This document shows, in pieces, positions 16,563 to 26,467 of a stretch of 58,204 bases of DNA. Origin of the DNA: Nitrospira sp. (GTDB lineage: Bacteria; Nitrospirota; Thermodesulfovibrionia; Thermodesulfovibrionales; SM23-35); contig VGWX01000005.1 of the NCBI GenBank assembly GCA_016873615.1, forward strand, positions 1 to 58,204, given 5' to 3'. The notes below the pieces were generated by a model. It made no database searches. It had not been told where the DNA came from and was given only the letters and a program-made list of their open reading frames with translations. Made by a program: the position numbers and the translations under genes. Within the stretch, counting starts at the first letter, position 1. Each line of letters opens with the position of its first letter.

Positions 16563-18185
16563 CTATATGCTCAAGTTCTTTAATTCACGTTTTGTGTTGA
16601 TTATATCAAATATCGACTTTGTACCGATAAGGGCGGTAAACAGATTTATAGCAACACCGAGGCTCAATGTTACAGCAAATCCCTTAATCGGTCCTGTGCC
16701 GAACTGGAATAAAACTGTTGCTGTTATCAGCGTTGTAACGTGAGAGTCAAAGATTGTCCAGAAGGCCTTGTTGTACCCTGAATCAACTGCTGCCCGGGGT
16801 GTTTTGCCGGCCCTCAGTTCATCACGCATCCTCTCGAACATCAGGACGTTTGAGTCAACAGCCATACCAATTGCAAGGATAATCCCCGCTATGCCGGGCA
16901 GAGTTAGCGTTGCATTCAGGGCTGCCATTGCTCCGAGGAGCAATATTATGTTTAACAGCAGGGCAAAATCAGCTATTATGCCTGAAAATCTGTAGTAGAA
17001 AATCATGAAGATAACAACAGCTATAGTGCCTAAAATGCCGGCCATCTTGCCGGCCTCTATAGAGTCCCTTCCGAGAGAAGGACCTACTGTCACATTCTGG
17101 AGCATTTTCATGGGCGCAGGAAGCGCGCCGGCCTTTAATACGATACTGAGGTCTTTGGCCTCTTCCATTGTAAAGTTTCCGGTTATCTGTGCATTTCCCC
17201 CTGCTATCCTCTCCTGTATTACAGGAGCTGAATAAACAGTATTGTCGAGGATTATTGCAAGCCTTTTCTTGACGTTCGCTCCGGTTACCTCCTCAAAAAG
17301 TTTTGCGCCTGCTGTATTAAACGATAAGGAGACATATGGTTCACTGAACCTTGTGTCAAGACTTACCTTTGCATCGCTGAGAAGGTCTCCGGTAAGCGCA
17401 GCCTGTTTTTTAAGGAGGATCGGCAGTTTTCTCACAGCGCCTGTCTCGATGTTGACCTTTTTTTCGAAGAGTATCTCGGTGTCTTCAGGGATCTTTCCGG
17501 CGAACTGGCTTATAAGAAGCTCTTCTTCACCAGGCGCCACTGTTTGCGGAAGCTCGGCAGCCACTTTGACATCATCAGCAACAATTTTAAATTCCAGCTG
17601 AGCAGTCTTCCCTATGAGCTCAATAGCGCGTTTTGGGTCTTTGACACCGGGAAGCTGGACGACAATCTCATTTTCACCCTGCCTGTGAATCGTCGGCTCT
17701 GAAACCCCGAACTGGTCAATCCTGTTTCGGATAGTTTCAAGCGCCTGATCAGCAGATGTATCTTTTATCCTGCCGGCTTCTTTGTCAGCGATTTTGTATA
17801 CAAGCTTGGTTCCTGTTTCAACAGCAGCAAGTGTTGGATAGTTATCCTCAACAACCTTTCTTATATCGGTGTTTGATGGGGTTATCGTAATAGCAAGACC
17901 ACTGACAGTAACATTGGCTGTTAAGTTTTTCTTTGCAATAAGTTCCCTTAACCTTGATGCATATCTCTCGGTTGTTATCTCAACAGCCTTATCACCTTCA
18001 ACCTCAAATACAAGATGCAAGCCCCCCTGAAGGTCAAGCCCGAGAACAATACCCTTATTCGGCATATTCGTCTTCCACCATTCCGGCATGTATTTAAACA
18101 GAGGCGTATTGGGGAGGAAAAAGATGATTGCAAGAATTAAAGTCAGACTGATAAGGATTAATCTCCAGAGAACCTTTTTCTTCAT
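16563..18185 (-). CDS. secD: Protein translocase subunit SecD
   Basis: A 540-residue SecD with an N-terminal anchor, [14 protein letters not shown] at the start of the P1 region, a periplasmic head with TLSF-type repeats, and a C-terminal six-helix bundle with [20 protein letters not shown]. The length is typical of the unfused form. It lies between yajC and secF in the classic order. Confidence 0.95.
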   Translation of the reverse strand: MKKKVLWRLILISLTLILAIIFFLPNTPLFKYMPEWWKTNMPNKGIVLGLDLQGGLHLVFEVEGDKAVEITTERYASRLRELIAKKNLTANVTVSGLAITITPSNTDIRKVVEDNYPTLAAVETGTKLVYKIADKEAGRIKDTSADQALETIRNRIDQFGVSEPTIHRQGENEIVVQLPGVKDPKRAIELIGKTAQLEFKIVADDVKVAAELPQTVAPGEEELLISQFAGKIPEDTEILFEKKVNIETGAVRKLPILLKKQAALTGDLLSDAKVSLDTRFSEPYVSLSFNTAGAKLFEEVTGANVKKRLAIILDNTVYSAPVIQERIAGGNAQITGNFTMEEAKDLSIVLKAGALPAPMKMLQNVTVGPSLGRDSIEAGKMAGILGTIAVVIFMIFYYRFSGIIADFALLLNIILLLGAMAALNATLTLPGIAGIILAIGMAVDSNVLMFERMRDELRAGKTPRAAVDSGYNKAFWTIFDSHVTTLITATVLFQFGTGPIKGFAVTLSLGVAINLFTALIGTKSIFDIINTKRELKNLSI

Positions 18186-18203
18186 TCAGCTCTTTCCTCC
18201 ATT

Positions 18204-18551
18204 CTAATCTTCATCCGAAGATGCCCGCAGCGCTGCCACATAAGGCTTTCCAATCTTTATCCTTACATTTTCACCGACCTTCAAGGTTATAGTATTACTG
18301 CCTACAGCTTCAATAACACCATAAATACCGCCTGATGTGATAATCTTATCTCCCTTTTTAAGGTTATCTATCATATTTTTATGGTCCTTGGCCTTTTTCT
18401 GCTGCGGCCTTATAAGCAGGAAATAGAAGATAACGAATATAAGGATAAGGGGAAGAAGACTCCCCAGTAAACTCCCTGCGCCTCCCTCACCTGCGCCACC
18501 CTGAGGAGCCGGCCCCATCGCATAAGCTATATCTATGAAATTTATAAGCAT
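18204..18551 (-). CDS. yajC: Preprotein translocase accessory protein YajC
   Basis: A 115-residue YajC with one N-terminal membrane helix (LLPLILIFVIFYFLLIRPQQ) followed by KKAKDHKNMIDNLKKGDKII, the family signature. A Gly/Pro-rich stretch precedes the helix. GGAGGTGA sits upstream of the ATG. It is the first gene of the yajC-secDF-recJ-rsh run; the divergent promoter region is shared with the Mur ligase. Confidence 0.94.
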   Translation of the reverse strand: MLINFIDIAYAMGPAPQGGAGEGGAGSLLGSLLPLILIFVIFYFLLIRPQQKKAKDHKNMIDNLKKGDKIITSGGIYGVIEAVGSNTITLKVGENVRIKIGKPYVAALRASSDED

Positions 18552-18662
18552 AGTTCACCTCCAAAAATTTAACTGATAATATACCCTTTTTGGAGTATTT
18601 TTATCAACCTGTCTCAAGGTCTTTGCTCTTTGCTTTTCATTTGTCTTAAAATAAAAATTCAT

Positions 18663-20006
18663 ATGTCCAGAATATTCTTTTCGGGTATCGGCGGCAGCGG
18701 TATGTCGGCAATAGCAGGGTTCATGGCAGACCGCGGGCATGTTATTGCAGGTTCAGACCGCTCATTCGATATGTCTCCTGATAATCCGATATGCAGGATC
18801 ATGAAGGCCAAAGGTATTACCATCGTCCCGCAGGACAGTTCAGGGATTGATGCATCATATGATTTTGCTGTTTTCAGTACTGCAGTAGAGGATGATCAGC
18901 CGGAGGCAATAAAGGCCGGACAACTTGGCATCCCTGTAAAAACACGTCCCGGGTATCTGTCTGAGATAGTACAGGAGTTCAGGACAGTCGCTGTTGCCGG
19001 AACGAGCGGAAAATCAACCATGGCAGGCATGCTCGCGTTTCTGATGGATAAATTTGGCCTAAAGCCCAATTTTATAGGCGGCGGCAGGGTGAAACAATTC
19101 AGAACCACAAGCAATCCCGGCAATTATCTTTCGGGCAGTTCGGACCTCCTGGTTATAGAAGCATGTGAATCCGATGGTTCGATTGTCTCTTACCACCCTT
19201 CTTATTCCATTATTGCCAATCTGAGTCTTGATCATAACCCAGTCGAAAAGACTGCCGGGATGTTCGAGACCCTTGCAAGCAATACAAGGGATTTGCTAGT
19301 TATTGGTGGGGACGATACCAATTTGCATAAATGCCGCTTTGACAAGCCGGTACGGTTTTCCATACATACATCATCTGAATACCAGGCTCAGGCTATAGAA
19401 TATCAGCCGTTTAGCACAAATTTTAAACTTCATGACATAAATTTCAGACTATCGCTTCCAGGGGAATACAATCTCTACAATGCATTATCGTGTATCGCCC
19501 TGCTTTCAGAAATGGGGATTCCTCTCAGGGATATTACAGATGTACTTCCTCAATTTTCAGGGATTGAACGGCGTTTTGATGTTTACCTTAACAGCGGGAA
19601 AAACCTTGTGATAGATGATTACGCCCATAACCCGCATAAGATAGAATCGCTGATGGAAACCGTAAAGAAAATCTGTCATAGTATCTGTTATATCTTCCAG
19701 CCGCATGGGTTTGGGCCTGCACGTTTGATGAAGCAGGGATACATTGAAGCATTCATCAGGAACCTCAGGGAGGAAGACCATCTCATCTTGTTGCCGATAT
19801 TCTATGCCGGTGGCACAACTCAAAAAGATATTTCGAGCGAAGACATAGCGAAAGAGATTCAGGCAGCAGGAAGATCAGCAGAGGTTTTGCACGAGCGGAC
19901 ATTAATCTTCAGCCGCCTGAAGGAATGGGATAACTATATAGTTTTCGGCGCACGGGATGAAACTCTATCAGACTTTACAAGAGAGATTGCGATGAGGCTG
20001 CAATGA
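18663..20006 (+). CDS. Mur ligase family protein (MurC/Mpl-like)
   Basis: A 447-residue Mur ligase from ATG 18663, which places the conserved FFSGIGGSGMSAIAG nucleotide-binding start at the N-terminus; an earlier ATG at 18630 would add eleven unlikely residues. It has the ATP loop GTSGKST (usually GTHGKTT), SLDHNP, GIERRFDV and DDYAHNPHKI, the C-terminal ligase signature. MurC/Mpl enzymes join amino acids or peptides to UDP-MurNAc. It is not in a dcw cluster and the helicase overlaps its end by 4 bases, so a peptidoglycan recycling or accessory role is possible. Confidence 0.78.
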   Translation: MSRIFFSGIGGSGMSAIAGFMADRGHVIAGSDRSFDMSPDNPICRIMKAKGITIVPQDSSGIDASYDFAVFSTAVEDDQPEAIKAGQLGIPVKTRPGYLSEIVQEFRTVAVAGTSGKSTMAGMLAFLMDKFGLKPNFIGGGRVKQFRTTSNPGNYLSGSSDLLVIEACESDGSIVSYHPSYSIIANLSLDHNPVEKTAGMFETLASNTRDLLVIGGDDTNLHKCRFDKPVRFSIHTSSEYQAQAIEYQPFSTNFKLHDINFRLSLPGEYNLYNALSCIALLSEMGIPLRDITDVLPQFSGIERRFDVYLNSGKNLVIDDYAHNPHKIESLMETVKKICHSICYIFQPHGFGPARLMKQGYIEAFIRNLREEDHLILLPIFYAGGTTQKDISSEDIAKEIQAAGRSAEVLHERTLIFSRLKEWDNYIVFGARDETLSDFTREIAMRLQ

Positions 20007-21982
20007 AAAAATACTTTCTCCGCAGAGAATCTTCAGGCCTTAAACTCAGTTACGAAAAGGAGCTCAATAAAGAGCAGTATGCGGTAGTTATGCACCGCGA
20101 TGGTCCCATGCTTGTTCTTGCAGGTGCAGGCACCGGGAAGACGAGGACGGTTACATATCGTGTCGCACGGCTGATAGAGACAGGGATCAGACCTGAAAAC
20201 ATCCTGCTCCTCACCTTTACCAATAAAGCAGCAAAGGAAATGATGAGGAGGGTGGATTTATTGATAGGGAGAAATATCCGGGGACTGATGGGAGGCACAT
20301 TCCATCATATAGGAAATATGATCTTGCGGCGGCACTGCCTGCTCCTCGGATACAAGCAAGGGTTTTCCATACTTGACCGGGAAGACTCAAAAGACCTGTT
20401 TGATATATGCCTTGGAGAGATAAAAAAGAGAGAGAGCGTCCTGCCGAAAGGATCTGTACTGTGCGATATGTATAGCCTGACAAAAAACAAGGAAAGCAGC
20501 GTCGAAGAGATCGTTCCTCTCTATTTCCCGCATTTCAACAATGTGATATATGAAATAGAACAGGTAACTACCCTCTATGATAAAAAGAAGCATGCTCTGA
20601 ATCTGATGGATTTCGATGACCTGCTTACAAACTGGAAAAGTTTACTCCTTGAGCATGAGAATATACGGGAGGACTATTCTGCAAAGTTCATGCAAGTCCT
20701 TGTTGATGAATATCAGGATACGAATAAACTGCAGGCAGAGATCGTTGACCTCTTATCAGATACGAACAGAAACTTGATGGTGGTCGGTGACGATGCCCAG
20801 TCAATCTATTCTTTCAGGGGAGCAGATTTCGAAAACATCCTGAAATTTCCGGAACGATACCCCAATGTGACCGTCTTCAATTTAACTACGAATTACAGAT
20901 CCACACCCGAAATCCTCCGTCTCGCAAACAAAAGCATAATTCATAATATCAGACAGTTCCATAAAGAGCTTAATTCTGTAAAAGACCCTGGTAATATGCC
21001 TAGTCTTGTACCGCTCAGAGATATATTCCAGCAGGCTGATTTTGTTGCACAGAAAATACTCGATATTAATGCCGATGGGATAACCTTAAATGACATAGCG
21101 GTGCTTTACCGTTCACATTACCAGTCAATGGAACTCCAGATGGAACTTCAGCGGAGGGGTATCCCTTTTGAGGTAAGATCCGGTCTGAAGTTTTTTGAAC
21201 AAGCGCATATCAAGGATATCCTATCATTCCTGAGGGTTGTGATAAACCCGTTCGATGAGCTGAGCTGGAAAAGGATAGTCAAATTGATACCGGGCATCGG
21301 CAATATAACTGCGGCAAAACTCTGGGACTCAATCAGCAGATCAGAGAGTCCACTTGATGCCATTGTTGGGATGGGAAGGCTTGTTCCCAAAAAGGCGCTG
21401 GACGGTTTTAGCCTCTTCCTTGCCCTTCTGAATATATTGAGAAACAGGGATTACAGCAATTCCCCTCTTCAGCCTTCTGCTGCTATAGACCACATACTCA
21501 GGCAAGGCTATGAAGATTATCTCTACAATCATTATCCCAATGCGGAAGAAAGGATACAGGACATAGAGCAGATGACGGGGTTTGCTCTGAAATATACCTC
21601 ACTTGAAACCTTTGTAAGTGAATTAAGCCTTCAGAGTGTATCAGGCGGAGAGGCCGGGGAAGGGGAGGATGAGAGGGAATGTGTTATACTTTCTACAGTG
21701 CATCAGGCAAAAGGGCTTGAGTGGAATACTGTTTTTATTATTGGGCTGAATGACGGCAGGTTTCCTTCAGTCAGGTCATTGAAGACAGAGTATGAGGAAG
21801 AGGAGAGAAGACTCTTCTATGTTGCTGTAACAAGGGCAAAGGATGATCTCTGTCTCTGTTATCCGTTTACATCAGAGGAATGGAGCGGTCTTGGTTTCTC
21901 AAGACCCTCACGGTTTATCAGGGAATTGCCTGAAGATGTTTACGAAGAGGTTGTTATTAAGGAGATAGATGGAATATATTGA
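20003..21982 (+). CDS. UvrD/PcrA/Rep-type SF1A DNA helicase
   Basis: A 659-residue 3'-5' helicase with every SF1 motif: AGAGTGKT (I), GGTFHHIGN (Ib region), VDEYQDTN (II), GDDAQSIYSFRGAD (III), TTNYRS (IV), STVHQAKGLEWNTVFI (V), EERRLFYVAVTRAKD (VI). It probably acts in repair or replication restart. It starts at ATGA overlapping the Mur ligase stop and its end overlaps the next gene by 14 bases. Slightly short for UvrD, with no C-terminal RNA-polymerase-binding tail seen. Confidence 0.92.
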   Translation: MKKYFLRRESSGLKLSYEKELNKEQYAVVMHRDGPMLVLAGAGTGKTRTVTYRVARLIETGIRPENILLLTFTNKAAKEMMRRVDLLIGRNIRGLMGGTFHHIGNMILRRHCLLLGYKQGFSILDREDSKDLFDICLGEIKKRESVLPKGSVLCDMYSLTKNKESSVEEIVPLYFPHFNNVIYEIEQVTTLYDKKKHALNLMDFDDLLTNWKSLLLEHENIREDYSAKFMQVLVDEYQDTNKLQAEIVDLLSDTNRNLMVVGDDAQSIYSFRGADFENILKFPERYPNVTVFNLTTNYRSTPEILRLANKSIIHNIRQFHKELNSVKDPGNMPSLVPLRDIFQQADFVAQKILDINADGITLNDIAVLYRSHYQSMELQMELQRRGIPFEVRSGLKFFEQAHIKDILSFLRVVINPFDELSWKRIVKLIPGIGNITAAKLWDSISRSESPLDAIVGMGRLVPKKALDGFSLFLALLNILRNRDYSNSPLQPSAAIDHILRQGYEDYLYNHYPNAEERIQDIEQMTGFALKYTSLETFVSELSLQSVSGGEAGEGEDERECVILSTVHQAKGLEWNTVFIIGLNDGRFPSVRSLKTEYEEEERRLFYVAVTRAKDDLCLCYPFTSEEWSGLGFSRPSRFIRELPEDVYEEVVIKEIDGIY

Positions 21983-22973
21983 GGCTATTAAAGACGGCTT
22001 CAGACTGATAAACAAAAACTGGCAGCTTGTGCTGATACAGGTCGGCATGGTTTTTATGAGCAGTATCGGATTCTTCATTATAGTCGGAATACCGCTTGCA
22101 GTAGCATTCATCATATTCGGCATTGACCTTACAGCGTTTACTGACACAAGAGATATCTTCAGGATGCTCAGAGGCCCGTCAGATATCATATCGAAATACC
22201 TGGGACTTATACTTATCATTATAGCGAGCTTTATACTGTATATTCTTGTGGTCGCAGTGCTCGGCATCTATCTCTTTGGAGGCTCGATAGGCATCATCGG
22301 GAGGTCTATAGAAGACAAAACCCTGAAGTTTAATGTCCGGGTGTTTCTGGACCAGGCAAAAAGGCTTTTCCTACGCCTTCTCGGATTTACATCTGTCATT
22401 GGACTTATCTTTCTTGTTGCTGCTTTTTTTTTCGGGCTTTTGGGCGGCGGTATAGCTGCGATCGTATCATTTGCACAGAGCAAGGATTCGACCCTTGCAC
22501 TTTTCTTCAGCACTTTCTTTGCCCTCATTTTATTAATAATTGCGCTCATGCTCATCTTTGGAATCCTCTCCTTAACACTTTACGGGTTTGGAAGTCTCTT
22601 CTTTAAAGGGACCGGCGCATTTAAATCTATAAATGAGGCAGCAAGGTTTCTCGTCAAATATCCGAATGGATTCTGGCTTTATGCTGTAATCTTCATAGTG
22701 TATTTACTCGCAAGTTTTCTCCTGATCCTTGTTGGTTATCCTTTTACATTGATGCCGGTTGTGGGAACGATTCTCTCTTTCCCGTATCAATTGATTTCCT
22801 ACGCCTTTCAGACATATCTCGGGCTGGTGATCATTGCCATTATTCTCAGTTACTACTACTCGAAAGAAATTTTTATTAAGCCTGTTGAGCCGATTGTTGA
22901 AAGCCCAATGCCCCAATCCCCTGAGGAAAAAATTGAAGATAAGGATTCGGCAGGCACAATTCAGGGGGAATAA
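21969..22973 (+). CDS. Polytopic membrane protein of unknown function
   Basis: A 334-residue protein with about six long hydrophobic segments (near 20-50, 75-110, 135-165, 175-210, 235-265, 270-300), a conserved-looking start EAIKDGFRLINKNWQLV and an acidic Pro-rich tail. The layout resembles families of integral membrane proteins related to glycerophosphodiesterase membrane domains, but I do not assign one. It overlaps the helicase end, so it is co-expressed with it. Confidence 0.75.
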   Translation: MEYIEAIKDGFRLINKNWQLVLIQVGMVFMSSIGFFIIVGIPLAVAFIIFGIDLTAFTDTRDIFRMLRGPSDIISKYLGLILIIIASFILYILVVAVLGIYLFGGSIGIIGRSIEDKTLKFNVRVFLDQAKRLFLRLLGFTSVIGLIFLVAAFFFGLLGGGIAAIVSFAQSKDSTLALFFSTFFALILLIIALMLIFGILSLTLYGFGSLFFKGTGAFKSINEAARFLVKYPNGFWLYAVIFIVYLLASFLLILVGYPFTLMPVVGTILSFPYQLISYAFQTYLGLVIIAIILSYYYSKEIFIKPVEPIVESPMPQSPEEKIEDKDSAGTIQGE

Positions 22974-23002
22974 GCAATGAAAATATCTCTGGATATCCTT
23001 GC

Positions 23003-23794
23003 TTAGAGAGCAGATTTATTCAGCAATCTCAACGCCCTCTCGTGAAGTGCCATATTTCCTGATACGAGAAGAGGTGTGGATTTTTTAAGGCCGGTCCCGA
23101 TTGCATCGATGGGGTTGCCTTTTATATCTGTAAAAACGCCTCCTGCCTCCTTCACCAATAACCAGCCACCGGCAAAGTCAAAGCTTCGCGAAGGTGATGG
23201 ATTTGCAAAGACACTGATAGCGCCGGATGCGAGATAGGCAAGGTCAAGGGCTGTAGAACCAAGACAACGGGTCTTTCTGGATTCTGAAATTAGCGGAGTG
23301 ATATGAAGGATGTCTTTATCAGGAGACTGTGCCTCATATGCGACAAGATAAAAGATATCGTCTTTCTGTGTAGTTATCATTTCACCATTCAGAAACGTCC
23401 CTTTGCCTTTTTCAGCCCAGAACTCATCACCGTTTATGAGGTTCACAACATAGGCGAGTTCAATATCACCTACTGTATTGCCGTCTGCAACCGCAATTGA
23501 CGTGCAATAAAAAGGAATCCCTGAGACTGCATTTCTGCTGCCGTCAACAGGATCAACCAATACTGTCTTGCCGCCGCCGCTGATATTTTTGATCCCGGCC
23601 TCTTCAGAAACAATGGTCAATGATTCTCCTGAATCCTGAAGCCAGGAGAGGATTATATCCTCTGCCGCTTTATCAATCTGATGTGTCTTATCGCCTGATG
23701 CGCCGATCCCGACGGGGATTTTAGACCATTTTTTTACAGAAGGTATTTGCTGCAAAAGTTCTCTGCCGATAGCCCTGAGAATTTCAATATTCAT
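23003..23794 (-). CDS. Inositol monophosphatase family phosphatase
   Basis: A 263-residue Mg-dependent sugar/inositol phosphatase. It has VSEEAG (metal-binding Glu), VDPVDGSRNAVSG (the DPIDGT motif with Ser for Thr) and the C-terminal SFDFAGGWLLVKEAGG. The combination resembles archaeal-type IMPase/FBPase proteins more than classic SuhB. The substrate is uncertain: inositol-1-phosphate, fructose-1,6-bisphosphate or PAP are all possible. It converges with the upstream membrane-protein gene. Confidence 0.88.
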   Translation of the reverse strand: MNIEILRAIGRELLQQIPSVKKWSKIPVGIGASGDKTHQIDKAAEDIILSWLQDSGESLTIVSEEAGIKNISGGGKTVLVDPVDGSRNAVSGIPFYCTSIAVADGNTVGDIELAYVVNLINGDEFWAEKGKGTFLNGEMITTQKDDIFYLVAYEAQSPDKDILHITPLISESRKTRCLGSTALDLAYLASGAISVFANPSPSRSFDFAGGWLLVKEAGGVFTDIKGNPIDAIGTGLKKSTPLLVSGNMALHERALRLLNKSAL

Positions 23795-23993
23795 ATAGAG
23801 GATATTTTACGGAATGAAGGCATGACTGGCAATAGAGAACACAAATGTTATTTTGAGCACAGCAATCTATAAGTGTGCTGCAATATATAAAAAACATATA
23901 TCAAACTTTCAGGAAGGACAAGTAAGCCACAGAAGGAAACATTCAAATTTCATACAAGATCATATACTAATTATTAAATAGGTTTTAGGTTTA

Positions 23994-24293
23994 TTATTTA
24001 TCAGTAGCTTTTTGAATGGATTCTCCGGCACTTTCGATATCCTGTCCTACTCCATGAATTGTGTGGCAGCCTGTTAATACTGTTACTAATACGGTCATTA
24101 GCAAGACGACATTGTTAATATTTTTGTCATTGCGGCTTGTCCGCAATCCTTCTGGGTTTTGCAGAAAGATTCTCGCCTCGGCGAGTCGCCTGAGGTGACC
24201 CGACAAGCGGGAATGACATCCATGTAGCCTTACTTTTGCACTTATTAGTAAATAGATAATGATTAAGACTGCTAAAATTAATTTTTTCATCAT
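23994..24293 (-). pseudogene. Entericidin-like lipoprotein gene interrupted by a palindromic element
   Basis: AAAGGAG precedes ATGATG at 24293. The 99-codon frame reads MMKKLILAVLIIIYLL, then a stretch of polar residues coded by a 94-base inverted-repeat element (24125-24218), then LLMTVLVTVLTGCHTIHG and GVGQDIESAGESIQKATDK. The second part is a textbook entericidin: lipobox LTGC followed by HTIHGVGQDI. The insertion keeps the frame open but splits the signal region, so export and lipidation are doubtful. It could survive only by an internal start at the Met 11 residues before the lipobox Cys, which lacks a ribosome site. Confidence 0.65.
24125..24218. repeat. 94-bp palindromic element inserted in the entericidin-like gene
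   Basis: Terminal inverted repeats TGTCATTGCGGCTTGTC (24125-24141) and GACAAGCGGGAATGACA (24202-24218) match at 15 of 17 positions. The interior holds smaller palindromes (CTCGCCTCGGCGAG; GTCGC-CTGAG-GTGAC). No coding content of its own. It resembles the common GTCATTGCG-type bacterial interspersed repeats. Confidence 0.7.
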
Positions 24294-24384
24294 ATCGCAA
24301 CTCCTTTACGCTCATTGATTATTAATTGAAATTGTTTTTAGCAAATTTATTTAAAAAGCTTTCAGGAAAAAAAATGATTACATA

Positions 24385-24412
24385 AGAAAACCCCTCGAAA
24401 TCAAGAGGGGCT
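24385..24412 (-). terminator. Rho-independent terminator of the HU gene
   Basis: On the minus strand, CCCCTC and GAGGGG (24391-24410) form a stem with loop TTGATTTC, followed by TTTTC. It lies 22 bases downstream of the HU stop codon. Confidence 0.8.
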
Positions 24413-24432
24413 TTCTGGTTTATGTTTACGTC

Positions 24433-24708
24433 CTACTTATTTACTGCGTCCTTGAAAGCCTTGCCTGCTGAAAACTTCGGAAGTTTTTTTGCGGCAATCT
24501 TGATAGTTGCTCCGGTCTGAGGGTTCCTCCCGGTCCTGGCTTTCCTCTTTGAAAGTGAGAATGTGCCGAAACCTACGAGAGCAACCTTGTCTCCCTTTTT
24601 GACCGCTTTGGTGATTGCCGCAATAGCTCCGTCAAGCGCCTTGCCAGCACAGGCCTTGGTACAACCCGATGCTTCTGCCATCTTTTCGATCAGATCTGCC
24701 TTTGTCAT
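24433..24708 (-). CDS. HU/IHF-family histone-like DNA-binding protein
   Basis: A 91-residue HU protein: [15 protein letters not shown] start, [20 protein letters not shown] and the DNA-arm signature [12 protein letters not shown]. It is a dimeric DNA-bending nucleoid protein. A clear terminator follows the gene. A GGGGAGCGAC stretch sits just before the ATG. Confidence 0.96.
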   Translation of the reverse strand: MTKADLIEKMAEASGCTKACAGKALDGAIAAITKAVKKGDKVALVGFGTFSLSKRKARTGRNPQTGATIKIAAKKLPKFSAGKAFKDAVNK

Positions 24709-24919
24709 GTCGCTCCCCCTATAAAGATATGTTTGATGAAGATGATTTTACGAAAATAAAATGATCCTGTCAATGTAATTTCTGGGCAGTCTTTAGATTA
24801 AAAGTGGGCGAATCTTTATTCTCTTGCTCATAAGACCATAAGTAAGGACATATTCTTTGGCCTTGCTTATATGAACTACTTATTTAAAAAGCATGCTCGA
24901 AATCTATTATAGCGCCACT

Positions 24920-25486
24920 TCAATAATCAATTCCCTTTTGTGGTTTGATGCCCTGCTGGTAGGCGTGTTTTATCTCTTTCATTTCTGTCACGGTATGGGC
25001 TCTTTTGATTATTTCAGCATGAGCATTCCTTCCGGTGAGAATCAGGTGCATCAGCAGGGGTTTGATATCTATTAATTCTATGACCTGCGGGAGATCAATG
25101 AGTTTTAGTTCAACAGCATTATGTATTTCATCCAGTATCATGACATCAAATTTCCCTGAAAGCATCTTTTCTTTTGCGAGCTTTATTGCATCCTGTGCGT
25201 TGCTTCGATGTTTTTCAAATGAATATTTATCACCTTTTATCCCGCAGAAACCCTTCCCTGTTATATGTAATTCGAGATTCGGGTACAGTCTCTTCGTTCC
25301 GTCAATTTCTCCGGAATGCATATCCCCTTTCAGAAACTCTATTATGCAAACTTTCATATCGTATCCGATAGCCCTAAGCGCAATACCCAAAGCAGCAGTG
25401 GTTTTACCCTTTCCAGGGCCTGTCATTACAACAACAAGTCCGGGCTTTTCTTTTGTTTCAATGAATCTGCGTTTGGATCTTTCCAA
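24920..25486 (-). CDS. cobO: Cob(I)yrinic acid a,c-diamide adenosyltransferase
   Basis: A 188-residue BtuR/CobO-type protein with P-loop GPGKGKTTAALG, the FLKGDMHSGE segment, VMILDEIHNAV (Walker B) and LILTGRNA. It transfers adenosyl from ATP to Co(I) corrinoids in B12 synthesis or salvage. No other cobalamin gene is in the window and the 120-base leader shows no cobalamin riboswitch. Confidence 0.92.
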   Translation of the reverse strand: MERSKRRFIETKEKPGLVVVMTGPGKGKTTAALGIALRAIGYDMKVCIIEFLKGDMHSGEIDGTKRLYPNLELHITGKGFCGIKGDKYSFEKHRSNAQDAIKLAKEKMLSGKFDVMILDEIHNAVELKLIDLPQVIELIDIKPLLMHLILTGRNAHAEIIKRAHTVTEMKEIKHAYQQGIKPQKGIDY

Positions 25487-25606
25487 AAAAATTACCTCTT
25501 AAAGTTTGCCATTTATTACTTTTGTTATATAATATCTATTAAGCATTATATCAAAGTTCATTTTAAAATCCTGTTTTAGCACATAGATTAAAGCAATTTT
25601 GTTTTT

Positions 25607-25864
25607 ATGGATACAAGACTGATAAAAGACATTGCACGGAAATATACGCCTGAACAGATCGAAGGCTGTATCACCCAGGAGATAGAGACTGGTCGGAATA
25701 TATGCCTTGCGGATGCAAACAGCGAGAAGATTGTCAATGAACTCTCAAAGGCAGAAGTAATCAGGGAATTGGCTGATGAAGGGATGACCCTTGCCGATGC
25801 TTTGAGAGAACTTGCAAGGCGGATGAGACTTGTTCAGTCAGGCTTTCAGGAAGACAAACAATAA
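25607..25864 (+). CDS. Small conserved-looking protein of unknown function
   Basis: An 85-residue, mostly helical, charged protein: MDTRLIKDIARKYTPEQIEG, then CITQEIETGRNIC and a C-terminal TLADALRELARRMRLVQ. I do not recognise a named family. It lies 14 bases upstream of the superoxide dismutase gene, so the two are probably co-transcribed. Confidence 0.6.
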   Translation: MDTRLIKDIARKYTPEQIEGCITQEIETGRNICLADANSEKIVNELSKAEVIRELADEGMTLADALRELARRMRLVQSGFQEDKQ

Positions 25865-25878
25865 AAAAGGAGGCAGTT

Positions 25879-26457
25879 ATGGCTTACACACCAAAAGATT
25901 ATGCAAAACTGATAGGCATGGAGGGATTCAGCGAGACATTGTTAAAGAACCATTTCACTCTCTATCAGGGGTATGTTACAAATACGAATAAAGTGCTTGA
26001 TACCCTGGCCCAGATGCTGAAAGACGACAAGGCCGGCACCCCGGAATTCGCTGAATTGAAAAGGCGTGTTGGGTGGGAATTTAATGGCATGAGGCTTCAT
26101 GAGTATTATTTTGAGAATCTCGGAGGTAAGGCGCCTCTTGACCAAAACAGCCCCCTGGTCAAAAAACTTGCCGAAGAATTCGGCAGTTATGATGCATGGG
26201 AAAAGGACTTTAAGGCAACCGGCGCCATGAGGGGAATCGGCTGGGTTGTTCTTTATCAGGATAGTACCAACAGGAAATTAATGAACTTCTGGATAAACGA
26301 ACATGATGTCGCCCACCCTGCAGGCTGCAATCCTCTCTTAATCATGGACGTTTTTGAGCATGCCTTTATGCTGGATTACGGACTGAAAAAAGCAGATTAT
26401 ATAGGCGCATTCTTTAAGAATATCGACTGGTCAGCAGTCGGGGCGAGGATGAAATAA
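25879..26457 (+). CDS. sodB: Superoxide dismutase, Fe/Mn family
   Basis: A 192-residue SOD with all four metal ligands: His25 (KNHFTLY), His74 (MRLHEYYFENLGG), Asp157 and His161 (IMDVFEHAF). It converts superoxide to peroxide and oxygen in the cytoplasm. GGAGG precedes the ATG. Iron versus manganese cannot be settled by eye. The neighbouring YyaL-type thioredoxin-fold gene starts 10 bases later. Confidence 0.94.
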   Translation: MAYTPKDYAKLIGMEGFSETLLKNHFTLYQGYVTNTNKVLDTLAQMLKDDKAGTPEFAELKRRVGWEFNGMRLHEYYFENLGGKAPLDQNSPLVKKLAEEFGSYDAWEKDFKATGAMRGIGWVVLYQDSTNRKLMNFWINEHDVAHPAGCNPLLIMDVFEHAFMLDYGLKKADYIGAFFKNIDWSAVGARMK

Positions 26458-26467
26458 ATGATATTGC

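Noticed and set aside
25487-25606. Cobalamin riboswitch upstream of cobO
   Set aside because: Leader is short and AT-rich, with no B12-box-like sequence seen.
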